In this document: in pieces, positions 43,090 through 53,598 of the stretch
How positions within the stretch are numbered: the stretch's first letter is position 1
How the letters are laid out: each line of letters opens with the position of its first letter
NCBI GenBank assembly: GCA_020080175.1
Contig: JAGHQL010000007.1
Span: forward strand, 62,001 to 126,000
Reading direction: 5' to 3'
Length of the DNA stretch: 64,000 nucleotides
Origin: Glutinoglossum americanum
Lineage: Eukaryota > Ascomycota > Geoglossomycetes > Geoglossales > Geoglossaceae
Notes under the pieces: model-generated
What the model was told of the DNA's origin: nothing
Seen by the model: the letters and a program-made list of their open reading frames with translations, nothing else
Databases searched by the model: none
Made by a program: the position numbers and the translations under genes

Positions 43090-43870
43090 GCAAGCCTTGT
43101 CCGCTTTACTTGCTGGAGTAGTTTCTCAGCCTCTGCAGCAAGCAATTGACCTTTTTCTACCTGTAGAGTACCTCCACGGGCAATATACTGTCGTCACTGC
43201 TCCTGACGATGCTGGCGACGCTGACTAGTTTGTCGAAGCTTCTTATTCTCTACTGTAAGGATCGTTGCCAAATTTATTGCTAACTGACAGCCTTTGACAA
43301 GCTGACGAATAGCTTGAGTGGTAGGACTCTGGGATTGATGACGAAGTAGGCCTTGTATATGTTGAGATTGCTGTTGAAGCTGAACAACAGTATGTGGTGT
43401 CTCCGCTATCTATGTGACCTCAGCATCAGTCGTTGTCCCTGGCGGAGAAGGTGTCCGAACTACCGTAAGTGATGACAAGACACGTTCTGGATATGCAGGG
43501 ACTAGTCCTGTTGCCTGAAAGCTAGCCTGGATGTTCTGCTCTGACAAAACTATCTCTTTAATCCTTAGGTATATCTGTAGAAAATCCTGCTTGTTGATAT
43601 GAAAGATACCTTGTTGTGCAAGCTCGGATACCTAATGTCCATACGCGCACTTAAGAGGCGAGAAGTAGCCAACGTCAAGTGGCTGGAGTAGGTGCGAAGT
43701 ATGAGAGGACATACAAAGTGGGTTCCTAAGTACATACATATATACATACGCGTTGACGCCGTATAGAAAAACGTACATACAAAAGTCTGCAACGCAACGC
43801 AGGCAGGTGAGAAAGGCCTTTTTCTCTTCCAGGGTTTGCCCATCCCGAGTGTAGAGCATCACCAAGGGAT
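43090..43870 (-). mobile_element. Decayed pogo/Fot1-type DNA transposon, transposase C-terminal part
   Basis: On the minus strand the sequence reads P-L-C-M-S-S-H-T-S-H-L-L-Q-P-L-D-V-G-Y-F-S-P-L-K. This is the region around the last catalytic Asp of pogo/Fot1 (DDE) transposases. The segment about 43430-43620 gives G-L-V-P-A-Y-P-E-R-V-L-S-S-L and further left a tail rich in Gln/Arg (L-V-K-G-C-Q-L-A-I-N-L-A-T-I-L-T-V-E-N-K-K-L-R), typical for the family. At least two in-frame stops and a frame change are present. The catalytic N-terminal part and DNA-binding domains are missing, so the copy is an old 5'-truncated remnant. It abuts the 3' end of MIM1. Confidence 0.8.
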
Positions 43871-43922
43871 CATGAGCAAATTTCTTCCATAGCCATTTAG
43901 TCTTTCTTCATTTTCCGGTCCT

Positions 43923-44428
43923 TCATTCAAGGCTTGTAAGGTCATCTAGCTGTCTCCCGGCTCGTCGTAGCCGCTCCGCTGGATCATCACGGATTTCGAT
44001 CCCTGGACCCATCGGTCGTGCGTTACGGTGTTCGGGAAAGACCTATTAAGGGGATTAGCTTTTTTATCTAGCTTCAAATGACCACTGAATGTGCGCAACA
44101 GATAGGAGTTTGCATTATCAGCTCCCGGGGTGAGACGAAAAGAGCATACCTTGGTGCCTCCCCACCCCAGTCTAAACGCCGCCTCGTGGGCGAGAAGTTC
44201 TCCAAAGCCCAGCATGAGTCCATTGACGAACGGTAGGAACAGGTTTATTGCGGCACCTCGCAATAAGCTCCACAGCGAGGGTGGCGAGTAGAGGATGAGC
44301 GGGGAGTTCGAGGAAGACTGTGGGGATGGCGAGAGCTCGTTGTTGCCGGAGTAGGTTTCGCTGTCGGAAGGGATGGTTATGGAGGAATCTGATAGGTTTT
44401 GACGCTTTTCCGGGTTTCCGGAGGTCAT
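43923..44428 (-). CDS. MIM1: Mitochondrial outer-membrane import protein Mim1 (TOM13)
   Basis: Helps insert single-span and helical proteins into the mitochondrial outer membrane and assists Tom20/Tom70 biogenesis. Exons on the minus strand are 44150-44428 and 43923-44042, total 132 aa. After a Ser/Asn-rich, acidic start (about 45 residues) comes S-P-P-S-L-W-S-L-L-R-G, the single hydrophobic helix N-L-F-L-P-F-V-N-G-L-M-L-G-F-G-E-L-L-A-H-E, and G-W-G-G-T-K-V-F-P. That block is the TOM13 family signature. Splicing at K|V is needed; reading through the intron gives a longer, wrong tail. The C-terminus M-G-P-G-I-E-I-R is conserved. The ATG at 44428 is preferred because upstream in-frame residues lack an ATG. 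Confidence 0.92.
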
Positions 44429-44766
44429 ATTTTCTCCTGTAAGGCTCTTGGAGGTTTCGTTGGAGGAATAAATCAAGGAGAATGGTGGTTGGGCAGACAA
44501 CTGTCAATTCACTGACGTCTGTGATGTCGTTTCAATTTCGGCAGAACGTAAATGAGGCTCTGCGCTTCCTGCAGGATTTAAGGCTGATAAACAACTTTCC
44601 TGACGCTGCGCTTCCACCTACTTCCATACAACACTTTAACAACATCAAACTTTTCAGATTCTTTTTCGGAGGGCTTCTGAAGGTCTCTTTTTCTGGACTG
44701 AAAGGGCATTCATATATTCTTTTCTTTTAAGAAGTTTTCAAAGCAGTTATAACCAACACTGTTAAC
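44429..44766. promoter_or_regulatory. Divergent promoter region, MIM1 and SHP1
   Basis: A 338-bp spacer between divergent start codons (44428 and 44767). No ORF with support and no repeat. Confidence 0.35.
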
Positions 44767-46233
44767 ATGGCAGACGAAGCTATAGATCACGATACTTTGA
44801 TAAGTCAATTTTGTGAAGTGACAAGTACGACTCCACACGAAGTGAGTCCACCTCTTGGGCTCTTTCATGTACAAAGGAGTTTCTAAGGAATTAAACTTCT
44901 GGCTTCTGGTTGTTGCATAAATTCTATGTTTTGCACACGACTTTTTCCTAGTGTTAAGTGGACTGTTCTGATGGCTTGTTCCTTTCTAGGCTCAACAGTA
45001 CCTCTCGGTGAACCTCTGGGATTTCCCAACTGCCATCGCAGATTATTTTGCATCGCAAGACGAAACTGCTGCTGAGGCGAGTGCACCGACCGATTTCGAA
45101 GATGGCTCTTCTGCTCCGCCTCCCCCAAGAGGTCCGCGAACTCTCGACGGTGCTCCTGCCCCCGGAGCAGCACCAGGTTCTTCAGATCCATCTTCTGCAT
45201 CCGGCAGAGGCAAAGCGCCCAAGAGGTTCGCCACGCTTGGAGACTTCGGTAGCGGTGGTGCACCACATTCGCATTCCGACGATGACGACGATGAGGACTA
45301 CGTCGATGACGAAGGTGATGACAAACAAGATTTCTATGCTGGGGGAGAAAAGTCTGGTATCGCCGTGCAAAACCCAAACGATCCGAGAAATCCAGCACGA
45401 GGAAAGAGCCTTGCTGAGAAATTAGTGAAAAAGGCTACCGAGTATGTACCACTTGGCCTCTTGAATGTGATTTTAAAACCAGCTAATCTGTCTAAAGGGA
45501 GGCGCGGCGAGGAGGTCCGAGCTCTGAAGAACACCCATCCAGTCGTTTTACCGGTACCGGTATGACCTTAGGCAGCGACGACACACCCAGTGAAGCAGTC
45601 CCTGATCCAAACGCTCATCTGCCTCAACCTACACCTCCTCTTGAGCGTACTCTAACTTTCTGGCGTAATGGGTTCTCGGTCGGCGATGGTCCATTGATGC
45701 GCTATGACGACCCCGCAAATGAACGCTACCTGAGAGATATACGGCGCGGCCGGGCGCCGCTTGACCTTCTGGATGTAGCTCCTGGCCAAGAAACGAATGT
45801 CCAGGTGTTCAAGCGCATGGATGAAGATTACACAGCACCAAAACAGAAGGGCTCTTTCCGGGGAGGTGGCCAGCGATTAGGGAGTCCGACTCCTGGCCCC
45901 GGCACTAGAAGCCAGGAGCCATCGGCAGTTCCCGCTGCCAGCGCATCCTCTGCTGCTGCGCTCCCTGCTTCTGTGAACATTGATGACTCTCAACCCACAA
46001 TATCCTTGCAGGTCCGCCTAGGGGATGGCTCGAGACTGATCTCCAGATTCAACACCACGCATACGGTTGGAGACGTCTATTCATTTGTCAATCAAGCCAA
46101 CCCCGCAAGCACTGCTCGCCCGTGGGTGCTCATGACGACTTTCCCGAGTAAGCAGTTGAGGGACAAGCATGCAGTACTGGGAGAATTGGCTGAGTTCAAG
46201 CGGGGCGGTGTTGTGGTACAGAAGTGGGAATAA
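44767..46233 (+). CDS. SHP1: Cdc48 cofactor Shp1/p47 (UBX domain protein)
   Basis: Adaptor of the AAA ATPase Cdc48/p97 in membrane fusion, protein degradation and phosphatase control. Exons are 44767-44841, 44990-45441 and 45498-46233, total 420 aa. It starts M-A-D-E-A-I-D-H-D-T-L-I-S-Q-F, followed by A-Q-Q-Y-L-S-V-N-L-W-D: a UBA domain (about 8-45). Then R-F-A-T-L-G-D-F, a conserved p47 spot, and an acidic linker. R-F-T-G-T-G-M-T-L-G-S-D-D-T-P-S leads into the SEP domain (about 225-290, L-T-F-W-R-N-G-F-S-V-G-D-G-P-L). The UBX domain (about 340-420) contains V-R-L-G-D-G-S-R-L and the T-T-F-P-S-K loop, which inserts into Cdc48. Both splices are confirmed by these blocks. Confidence 0.96.
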
Positions 46234-46601
46234 TCTCCTAATGGCATGGGAAGTATACTTGGAGTTGATCACGAATGAACTTTCCATGGATCACTAAACG
46301 ACCCTATTGAGGCTCAAAGGCTGGTCGTTAGGGTTCGGGCGCGTGCATGCTGAACCTGCCGATGCGCTTATTTAAGAATGGCATGAAATTAAAACTAAAC
46401 TAGAGCTATGAAATTCAAGAGTTTTCTTCTACGGAGAAGCTCTTTTAACATATTAAAATTACCTGATGTCGAATCTTGCTCTACATAAAATTTTCGCCTT
46501 TAATTAATAATCCATGTTACTTACGTCTACTTCTAACTTCAATACAAGCTGGCGACTCAAGAAACATACTAGTAGTGGTTGTTCAACATCGTAGCAATTC
46601 A
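46234..46601. other. Intergenic region
   Basis: A 368-bp tandem spacer with the SHP1 3' flank and the CFD1 promoter. It is A/T-rich at 46370-46520. Nothing more is seen. Confidence 0.5.
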
Positions 46602-47562
46602 ATGTCTCTCGACAACGTCGGGCAGATCGTCCTTGTAAGTCCCCCGTTCTTATCGATAAGCCCGATAACGGAATCCAACAAACTCCCAGGTCCTCTCTGG
46701 CAAGGGCGGCGTAGGCAAATCCTCCATCACAACCCAACTCGCACTCTCCCTCTCTCTCCTAAACCAAAAAACCGGCATCCTCGACATCGACCTCACTGGC
46801 CCCTCAATCCCACATCTCTTTTCCCTCTCCTCCGCCAAAGTGACACAAGCCCCCGGCGGCTGGCTCCCCGTCCCGATCCACGCCGCCAACGAAAATGAAG
46901 GCATCGCGGAACTGAACTGCATGAGCCTCGGGTTCCTGTTGCGAGAACGCGGCGACGCCGTCGTGTGGCGCGGCCCCAAGAAGACAGCCATGGTACGACA
47001 ATTCCTGAACGACGTCGCTTGGGGATCGCTGGACTATTTACTCGTCGACACGCCCCCCGGAACGTCAGACGAACACATAGCCCTCGCCGAAACGCTCCTC
47101 CGATCCGCCCGCGCCGGCCAACTCGCCGGCGCGGTGGTAGTCACGACGCCCCAGGCCGTCGCGACGGCCGACGTCAGGAAGGAGTTGAACTTCTGCAAGA
47201 AGACAGGGATTCCCGTCCTGGGCGTCGTGGAGAATATGTCCGGGTTCGTGTGTCCGCATTGCAGCGAGTGCACGTATATCTTCTCGAGCGGTGGTGGGAA
47301 GGCTATGGCGGAGGAGTTTGGCGTCAGGTTTTTGGGGACTGTGCCGGTGGATCCGCAGTTTGTGGCTTTGGTGGAGGAGGGGAGGAGGCCGGTGTATCCG
47401 GTGGGCACGAGGGTTGCGGGGAGGGAGGTTGGCGGGGTGGAGGCGCCGGAGGGAGGGCTGCTAGTAGAGAAGTATAGGGATTGTTCACTTTGTCCGATTT
47501 TCGAGGGGATTGCGAGGGAGGTTATTGGAATCCGGACGTCGGCGGGGAATGGGAAGGTATAA
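46602..47562 (+). CDS. CFD1: Cytosolic Fe-S cluster assembly factor Cfd1 (NUBP2)
   Basis: P-loop NTPase scaffold that, with Nbp35, assembles [4Fe-4S] clusters for cytosolic and nuclear proteins. Exons are 46602-46634 and 46690-47562 (intron 55 nt, donor GTAAGT), total 301 aa. The deviant Walker A motif [10 protein letters not shown] is at residues 14-23, right at the splice. [12 protein letters not shown] (switch I) and [15 protein letters not shown] (Walker B) follow. [11 protein letters not shown] holds the cluster-binding Cys pair of the C-P-H-C motif. The absence of the N-terminal four-Cys motif of Nbp35 marks it as Cfd1. The C-terminus has an extension with E-G-G-L-L-V-E-K-Y. Confidence 0.96.
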
Positions 47563-48216
47563 AGCCCATCTTTCTTGTTTTTTGTCCACACTTTCTCCAC
47601 TTCCTAATTAGACGGGCGTTTGGGTGTGCTCCCTGTTTGTTTTCTTAAGGCTAGGGACACTGCGAATAGACACGCGGGGGTGGCGTGGAAAGGAGCATAT
47701 TGTGCACACCGAATCTACACGATACGAATAGCCAGGACAGGTGAGGCGGAATTCAAAGTAACATATTTCCGGTTCTTGTCTACAGCGTAGGGAGATCATT
47801 ATGAAGCGATCTCCCCTTCCTTAGTCTTTACTATCATTGGAGAAACAAGAGAAAACGGAAACTAAGTCCAGGTCTATTACACTATCCCGTTTGTTGTTTT
47901 TCGGATATTTGGCTGTCACCTCAAGAGTGGAAATATCCGGTCCATTCATCTCGTGTCTGAATCTCACTCTCTAGGTTACGTACGTAGGTTGCCTTCTGGG
48001 ACCCTATTTCCAACTTCAACACAAAATAAATTAACGGGGGTGGACCTCCTGCCCGAGGAGTAGCGTCTATTGCAAACAGAAGCAGCCCAAGCCTGTGATC
48101 TCTGCAACGGGAGCTATGAGATTGGACCAAGCCAAGTCCCGATGTCATCGCAGACGGTCATTATTTTTCCCTTTAGGCATATTAGCATAATTTCTTAGAA
48201 GGGCCAAGGGTAGTGC
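47563..48216. other. Convergent intergenic region
   Basis: A 654-bp spacer between the 3' ends of CFD1 and calcineurin A. If the last calcineurin exon continues after an alternative donor (GTGAGC at 48218), a small further exon could lie near 48165-48180. Otherwise nothing is seen. Confidence 0.45.
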
Positions 48217-50308
48217 TCACATGCTAATCCTCCTTGCCACCCTCTCCAGCCCCCGGTCATTTTCTGCCTCTTTGCTTGCTCGCTCAAGGGCCTGTCTTCT
48301 ACCCTCTTCGCTCTGCCTGATTACTTCTTCATGGCTAGGCGGCAGCCTTTCGTTCTGTATATCCACCTTCCGGGCATCCTCAAAGCTATTAATCGCCCGC
48401 TTGATGCCTTCAGCACCCAACATCAAAGTGCCGGCAGGAAGACGGCCGCCTGCTGCAGTCTTCAACTCAGTCACGCGTTCAGACTCCTCACGGAGGACCT
48501 GGAAAACGCGGGATAGTCGGCCGATAGCAAGAATCTTATTCTTGATGGCACGGCGTTTAAATTCCGTAGATTCCTGATCTACTGTACTGACTGGCGGGGA
48601 AACTGGGCCTGGTGAGATAGACGAAGGAGTTTCGTCTTCAAGCTCTTCTTTAGAGCAGGTGTTGAGAATTGCGATAAGCATGTCCGTTACTAGGAAATGT
48701 TAGAAACCAAGCAGAGCTAGTTCGCCGCTCAACCTACTCTTCTCGCCCACAAATGGCAGTGACCATGTGAAGACATCCATAAAATTAGGTAGCCAGTACG
48801 GGTGGGGAGTACAATCTGCTTTCAGTTAGCCGTAATCTGATCTGATGCGAACCACTGCCGCCCACTTACTGAATTGCCGGATATTCATAACGTTGTTTTC
48901 ATATTTAAGGACTGCGGCCTTGTTGTTATAAACGTCTAGGTAATTTGGTGCGCTGAATATCGTCATTACGCTCGGGAATCCAGTTGTTCTAGTCTTCCGG
49001 TACATTCTATATCCTGCATCTTGGGCCTCATGTGCCCGGATAACGGATAGAAGGTTGTTTTTTTCCAAGAAGGCGCAGGCAGCGGGATAAGAAAAAAAGT
49101 AAGAGCAACCACGAACGTGATTATGGACGAAAAACTCGGATGTTTTTTCCTGGCCAAACTCCTCCAGTGGATCGGCCCAAAGAATATCACACATCAGACC
49201 GTGAGTCGGGGGCTCGCGGAACCGATCGATCTAGCAGAAATCCATCAGTGTGGATAATACAGCTTGGATTCAGGTGTACGTACGCTCTTCAGGTCCTCCA
49301 AGGTATGTAGCTCAGGGCTGAGCCCACCATGAATACACAAGAACTGTTTGTTCATAACGGCTGCTAGGGGAAGAGCGCAGAAAGAATCCATACAAGCCTC
49401 ATATATCTTCTCAGAGTATTTGTGCTTGCACTCCAGCTTGAAGGTAAAATAATCTGTCAAATGTCGGCACTCGTGATTCCCCCGTAGCAGCCAGAGGCTA
49501 TTCGGGTACCAGATCTTTAGGGACCAAAGGTACAGGACACACTGGGCTCATGTTAGCACTCCACACACCCACCACATTGCCCGCGATGTAATAGGACCGG
49601 CATACCTCAATACTAAAATATCCTCGATCGACGTAGTCCCCCAAGAAAAGGTATCTTGTATCCGCTGGATCACCCCCAACTTCAAACAGTTTCATCAGAT
49701 CAAAGTATTGGCCGTGCACATCTCCACAAACCGTAATAGGTGCATCCATTTCGAGTAGATTGGGTTCTTGCCGTAGTATCTCCGTGCCACGTTGGATAAT
49801 CCATAAGGCTTGCTCTTCCGTGAGACGGCCTTCGCGGCAGAAATGCTGCTTCAGGTATAAGAGATTGGGCTTCGAGCGATCCCCCTGAGAAAAGAACTCT
49901 TGTTCCGTTGGTGGTCGGAACGCTGGCGCTTGGACGTCTGCACCAAAGCATGTCAGTGACTGGTGCGGGGTATGGCCCAGCGCATGGCGGACTAGTGCAA
50001 ACCTGTGATATAAAGGGATCTGCGGACAGCAAGATTGCTTCCAAAATAAAATACAAAATTTCGGGGGACACTGGGACCTCAACTTCAGGAAGAGCCCTAT
50101 AGAATAGCTCTAACCGACATAAATTTCAACACAAGTGCCAATGAAAGCAGGTATCACCTTTGCAGACTCTTTCAAGGGTGCTCACTTGCGAGCCATCCTC
50201 CATGGTATGCAAGGTGAAATCGATCTCTGGAACGGGCCGCTTCTCACGAACTGCACGGATTGCATTGTCCAACTGCGTCGTGCTGTCCAAGCCCTGCGAC
50301 TCAGCCAT
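48217..50308 (-). CDS. CNA1: Calcineurin A, catalytic subunit of Ca2+/calmodulin-dependent phosphatase PP2B
   Basis: Dephosphorylates Crz1 and other targets after calcium signals. Exons on the minus strand are 50158-50308, 49606-49937, 49284-49541, 48870-49230, 48738-48815 and 48217-48689, total 550 aa. Metal-site motifs G-D-V-H-G-Q (122-127), G-D-Y-V-D-R-G (150-156) and R-G-N-H-E (181-185) are intact. A helical stretch rebuilt by splicing ([16 protein letters not shown]) precedes the calcineurin-B binding helix ([12 protein letters not shown]). Then the calmodulin-binding region ([17 protein letters not shown]) and the autoinhibitory segment ([16 protein letters not shown]) follow. The stop after R-R-I-S-M sits on a good donor (AT|GTGAGC), so a longer alternative C-terminus is possible. 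Confidence 0.96.
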
Positions 50309-50931
50309 GCTTATAGGTAAGGGGTAGCGTCGGACCGAGGAGGGGTTGTCCCGAATGCAGAGAACGAAGAGGTGTTATGCGGCGAGGAGAGTTGAGGGGC
50401 ACGCGCGAAATGACGATACGATCGGCGGGGTCGTAAAATCACTTTCAATTTACAGAGCTAGATTGTGGGATTCTTGTATGGGCTGACTGGCGACCGTCTT
50501 TCTCTCGTCGGAAGACTATTAGTTGGGATGACGGTTCGTGAGGCTGAGTTGGCGATGTACGTGCAAGCTGAGAAAAAAGTGCGGTTGTGGGGTATGTGTA
50601 AGGGCGGAAGTTGCTTCGCCGCCCAAACGTGCTCAGTAAAGCGGCAGGGATCAAGTTGCGTCGAATTCGAATAACGTCTGATTACATTGTAAGCATGACT
50701 TCATACTCCAAGAGAGGTGAATGGCGAACGCGCTCATCCGTAGCCCTTATCGCCAAGTCGAAGTGAATTAAGGAGAGTCCTGGATGGTGTTGCGGTGCGC
50801 TCCAGGATTAGGGAAGTGCGCTGTCGGAGTACAGATGGGCGAGGGCACGTGCGCTCAACGACCAAGTCATATAAAGTAATCAGCTTCGATGAATCACTAT
50901 TCAACTTGTTTGGCAAAAGCAATCCTCCAAT
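50309..50931. promoter_or_regulatory. Divergent promoter region
   Basis: A 623-bp spacer between the calcineurin A start and the start of the 186-aa gene. No supported ORF, repeat or RNA. Confidence 0.35.
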
Positions 50932-51492
50932 ATGTCGCCATCATCGCACCCGCTACTAGCTCAGATACCGCTAACCGTCTCACCGTTCATTTCCCTACCC
51001 ACAGCGACTACGCTCCCTTATACATGGAAGCCGCTCACTTCCACACTTCCTCCATCATCCACTGGAGTCGCTGTCAATGGTTCCAGTAACGGCGAGAAGC
51101 CTCAGTATGTGGTCTCCTCAACCGGCCACGCAGCTCACCCAGATGAGATCATCGCATCATGTCGTGCACTCCAAGCACATCTAAAGAAGCTTCAAGATGA
51201 TGCCGAGAAAACCGTGAGGAAGTGGGAGGAAGGTATCAGGGAGGGAGAGCTAGCAGAGAAGAGAAGAGTTGCACCGGGATGGCTAGACAGGGAGGAGCGG
51301 ATATTAGAACCCAAGAGGATGGAAGGCGGTGAAGCCTTTAAACGTATGACGCAAAAATTTGATGGGGTTCATATTGGAAGTGCAAGTATGGGGGGAGGTC
51401 CCAGCACTCCACGAGGAACTGGGGCCTCTTCTACGGCTGGTAAGGAGGGGGAAGAGTTAGATAGAGCCTTTGGCGGACTAGGCCTACGATGA
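50932..51492 (+). CDS. Hypothetical 186-aa coiled-coil protein
   Basis: Single exon without introns; I do not recognise the family. The N-terminal third is Ser/Thr/Pro-rich. Residues about 70-130 form a long charged helix (I-I-A-S-C-R-A-L-Q-A-H-L-K-K-L-Q-D-D-A-E, then K-W-E-E-G-I-R-E-G-E-L-A-E-K) with coiled-coil periodicity. It is followed by the compact motif R-R-V-A-P-G-W-L-D-R-E-E-R-I-L-E-P, which looks like a conserved signature. The tail is Gly/Ser/Thr-rich and ends F-G-G-L-G-L-R. There is no signal peptide or membrane span. It is divergent to calcineurin A. The motif and lack of stops argue that it is real. Confidence 0.7.
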   Translation: MSPSSHPLLAQIPLTVSPFISLPTATTLPYTWKPLTSTLPPSSTGVAVNGSSNGEKPQYVVSSTGHAAHPDEIIASCRALQAHLKKLQDDAEKTVRKWEEGIREGELAEKRRVAPGWLDREERILEPKRMEGGEAFKRMTQKFDGVHIGSASMGGGPSTPRGTGASSTAGKEGEELDRAFGGLGLR

Positions 51493-52905
51493 GGCCGTGC
51501 GAATAAAACGCCATGGGTTTGGGGTTATATTACCGGACATACTCTCTCTTAATCGTCTTGGTTTTGTGACCCCGCCTGGACACGGCGCTTTGAGCAACAT
51601 TAGGCTCGTTTATCACACGCACGAGGCACCTGGAAGGAGGTATGAGATAGTGGTCGGCTCGTATGTATGCCAATATCCTAAATCATTTTTGATTCTCTGC
51701 TCCTGCACCATTGCTATAATAGCCTTAGACCTCCTATTTGTGACCCCTTATCTGCGCTATGTGGCCATGGAAATGAGCGGGTTCGATCCCCGCTTTGCGC
51801 GCTTTTTATTTCTTCTTTTTCCTTTACCCCTACAGGATGAACCCCCAAGCGGGAACGTCAGACTCCCTTTCTGTCCTAAAACAAGTACAGAATGGCAAAT
51901 TCTGAAGGCAGGCCCTTTAGCTATTCATGCGCGCCTTACGAATGGTGCATCTATACCCGACATGAATGGCATCCCGCAGGAACTCTACACGCTTGCAATT
52001 ATGCCATACCTGACCTCCAGTCGATGATATATAATGACAATGACCAGGGGAATAGCAGTACACCTCTCTCCCCAACCTTCTTCCTGCTGCGTTTGACCAG
52101 GCAAAGCCCTCACGCTCTACGGCGGATCGCCAACGCTCGATTTGATGTCACTTTAGGCGCCGTCTGCGCTTGTTCTATTGACTACCTCTATAAGAGCTAC
52201 TCGCACATAAAGCAAAATAGGGGCAGGGCAGTTGCTCATCTGTATTAAGAAAACTTTCGGTGGCTTGAAATCTTCTGATGCGGCTCGAAAATAGAGTAGC
52301 TTAAAACCCGTAAGGTCCAAAATTTACCCCTATATCATCAGCTCATTGTTAGTCGCCAGCACCCCACCGGTGAGATCACCCCCATCAGGAGAACGCCCAC
52401 ACCCACACATAATCCAATCCAACACCCCTCCTCCAACCCGGCGGCAACCCAGTGCGAGTTGTCCTGACGCAGGAAAACACACAAAGTTGTCCCGGCACGT
52501 CAAGAGTTCGAACCACGCCAAAACCGTAAAATCACTAGATAGAAAATTTAGATAGAAAATCGTAAAATGACAAGTAGTAATAAATAAATAAATAAATAAA
52601 TAAGTGAGGTTACGGTAAGGAAGAAGGATGTAGGATGAAAAATCCGAGCCTTTTTTTGGTTCCCGGGGGAAGGGGGATTCTCCCGTCTCACCCTGTTTTT
52701 TTTGGGCCGCCATTTAAAATTCCGGTTTTCTTTTTCCTTAGCTGCTTTTGTGACAGTCTCGAACCTTTATTTTATCCCTCTAAGTTAGATATGAAGTATC
52801 TCAGATACAATGACGCAGTTACCCAACCTAGTCTCGGTAAAGCAGCACATAATTGCTGCCCCACTAACAGAAAATCCCCAATTCAATCTCCAGAAAATAC
52901 AAGAC
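51493..52905. other. Intergenic region, 1.4 kb
   Basis: The spacer contains an open frame (51497-52027) with no family sign. The sequence GCGGGTTCGATCCCCGC (about 51778-51794) looks like a tRNA T-arm, but no matching tRNA body is found. A (TAAA) microsatellite lies at 52581-52600, preceded by paired TAGATAGAAAAT repeats. The promoter of YAR1 lies at the right end. Confidence 0.45.
52581..52603. repeat. (TAAA)n microsatellite
   Basis: Five perfect TAAA units and a partial sixth. It is flanked on the left by two copies of TAGATAGAAAAT and two of CGTAAAAT. Confidence 0.9.
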
Positions 52906-53598
52906 ATGGGGGCGGCAACGGCTTCTGGCGTAATGGCGCTTACGGAAGATGACGTTGATGATCTCATCTACTTTGCCAGGGCAGGCGAGCTCGCGGATCT
53001 CAAGGAGGCCATCGAAGGGGCGGCAAAAAGCGTGAATGGTTCTCAATTTGAAGTGTTTATATCAGCTGTTGATCCGACAAGCCGGAACGGGATGCTCCAT
53101 ATGGCTGCTGCGAATGGCCACACTGGTATGTCACCTTCGAGTCTCAAGCCGCGTGAGAAGTATCTACGCATCCTTACTGACTTAACTACAGAAACTGTCA
53201 AATATCTTCTCTCCCTTCTCCCATCGCCTCGACCGCCCATGGATGATCGGGTAGTATCGTCTCGAAATTCATCTGGCAATACGCCGCTGCACTGGGCTTC
53301 CTTGAACGGCCACTTGCCCGTAGTTAAACTTCTTTTCGAAGCCGGTGCTGACCCGACAATTTTGAATGACGCCGGTCATGATGCGGTTTATGAGGCAGAA
53401 ATCAATAGCAAGGATGACGTGGTGGGTTATCTATTGACTGAGGCAGACGCGATAGAGAAGGCGAGTGGCGCTACAGGTGTAGGGGAGAGCGATGTGCACG
53501 AGGGCCGGGGAAATGGTACGGAAGTATCAGAGAACAAACCAAGTGATGTGGAAATAAGCAACGGGGATGAAACACCCACGGAGGACGTGGGGACATAG
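52906..53598 (+). CDS. YAR1: Ankyrin-repeat protein Yar1
   Basis: Chaperone-like ankyrin protein that in yeast protects ribosomal protein S3 during 40S assembly. Exons are 52906-53125 and 53192-53598, total 208 aa. The start block A-L-T-E-D-D-V-D-D-L-I-Y-F-A-R-A-G-E-L matches the Yar1 N-terminus. Ankyrin units are N-G-M-L-H-M-A-A-A-N-G-H-T-E-T-V-K-Y-L-L (rebuilt by splicing) and S-G-N-T-P-L-H-W-A-S-L-N-G-H-L-P-V-V-K-L-L; the last is followed by D-A-G-H-D-A-V-Y-E-A-E. The tail is acidic. The 66-nt intron is a multiple of three and has no stop, so unspliced RNA would add 22 residues. In-frame ATGs at 52810 and 52930 are alternative starts. Confidence 0.88.
   Translation: MGAATASGVMALTEDDVDDLIYFARAGELADLKEAIEGAAKSVNGSQFEVFISAVDPTSRNGMLHMAAANGHTGMSPSSLKPREKYLRILTDLTTETVKYLLSLLPSPRPPMDDRVVSSRNSSGNTPLHWASLNGHLPVVKLLFEAGADPTILNDAGHDAVYEAEINSKDDVVGYLLTEADAIEKASGATGVGESDVHEGRGNGTEVSENKPSDVEISNGDETPTEDVGT

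Noticed and set aside
46965-47477. 170-codon plus-strand open frame in another phase
   Set aside because: It is a shadow of CFD1, produced by high third-position GC; the composition is Arg/Gly-rich nonsense.
51778-51794. GCGGGTTCGATCCCCGC, which looks like the T-arm and B-box of a tRNA
   Set aside because: No acceptor-stem partner, D-arm or anticodon arm can be fitted upstream at tRNA spacing on this strand.
51497-52027. 176-codon open frame after the 186-aa gene
   Set aside because: It begins 5 nt after a stop, has no recognisable domain, and is not supported by splice patterns.
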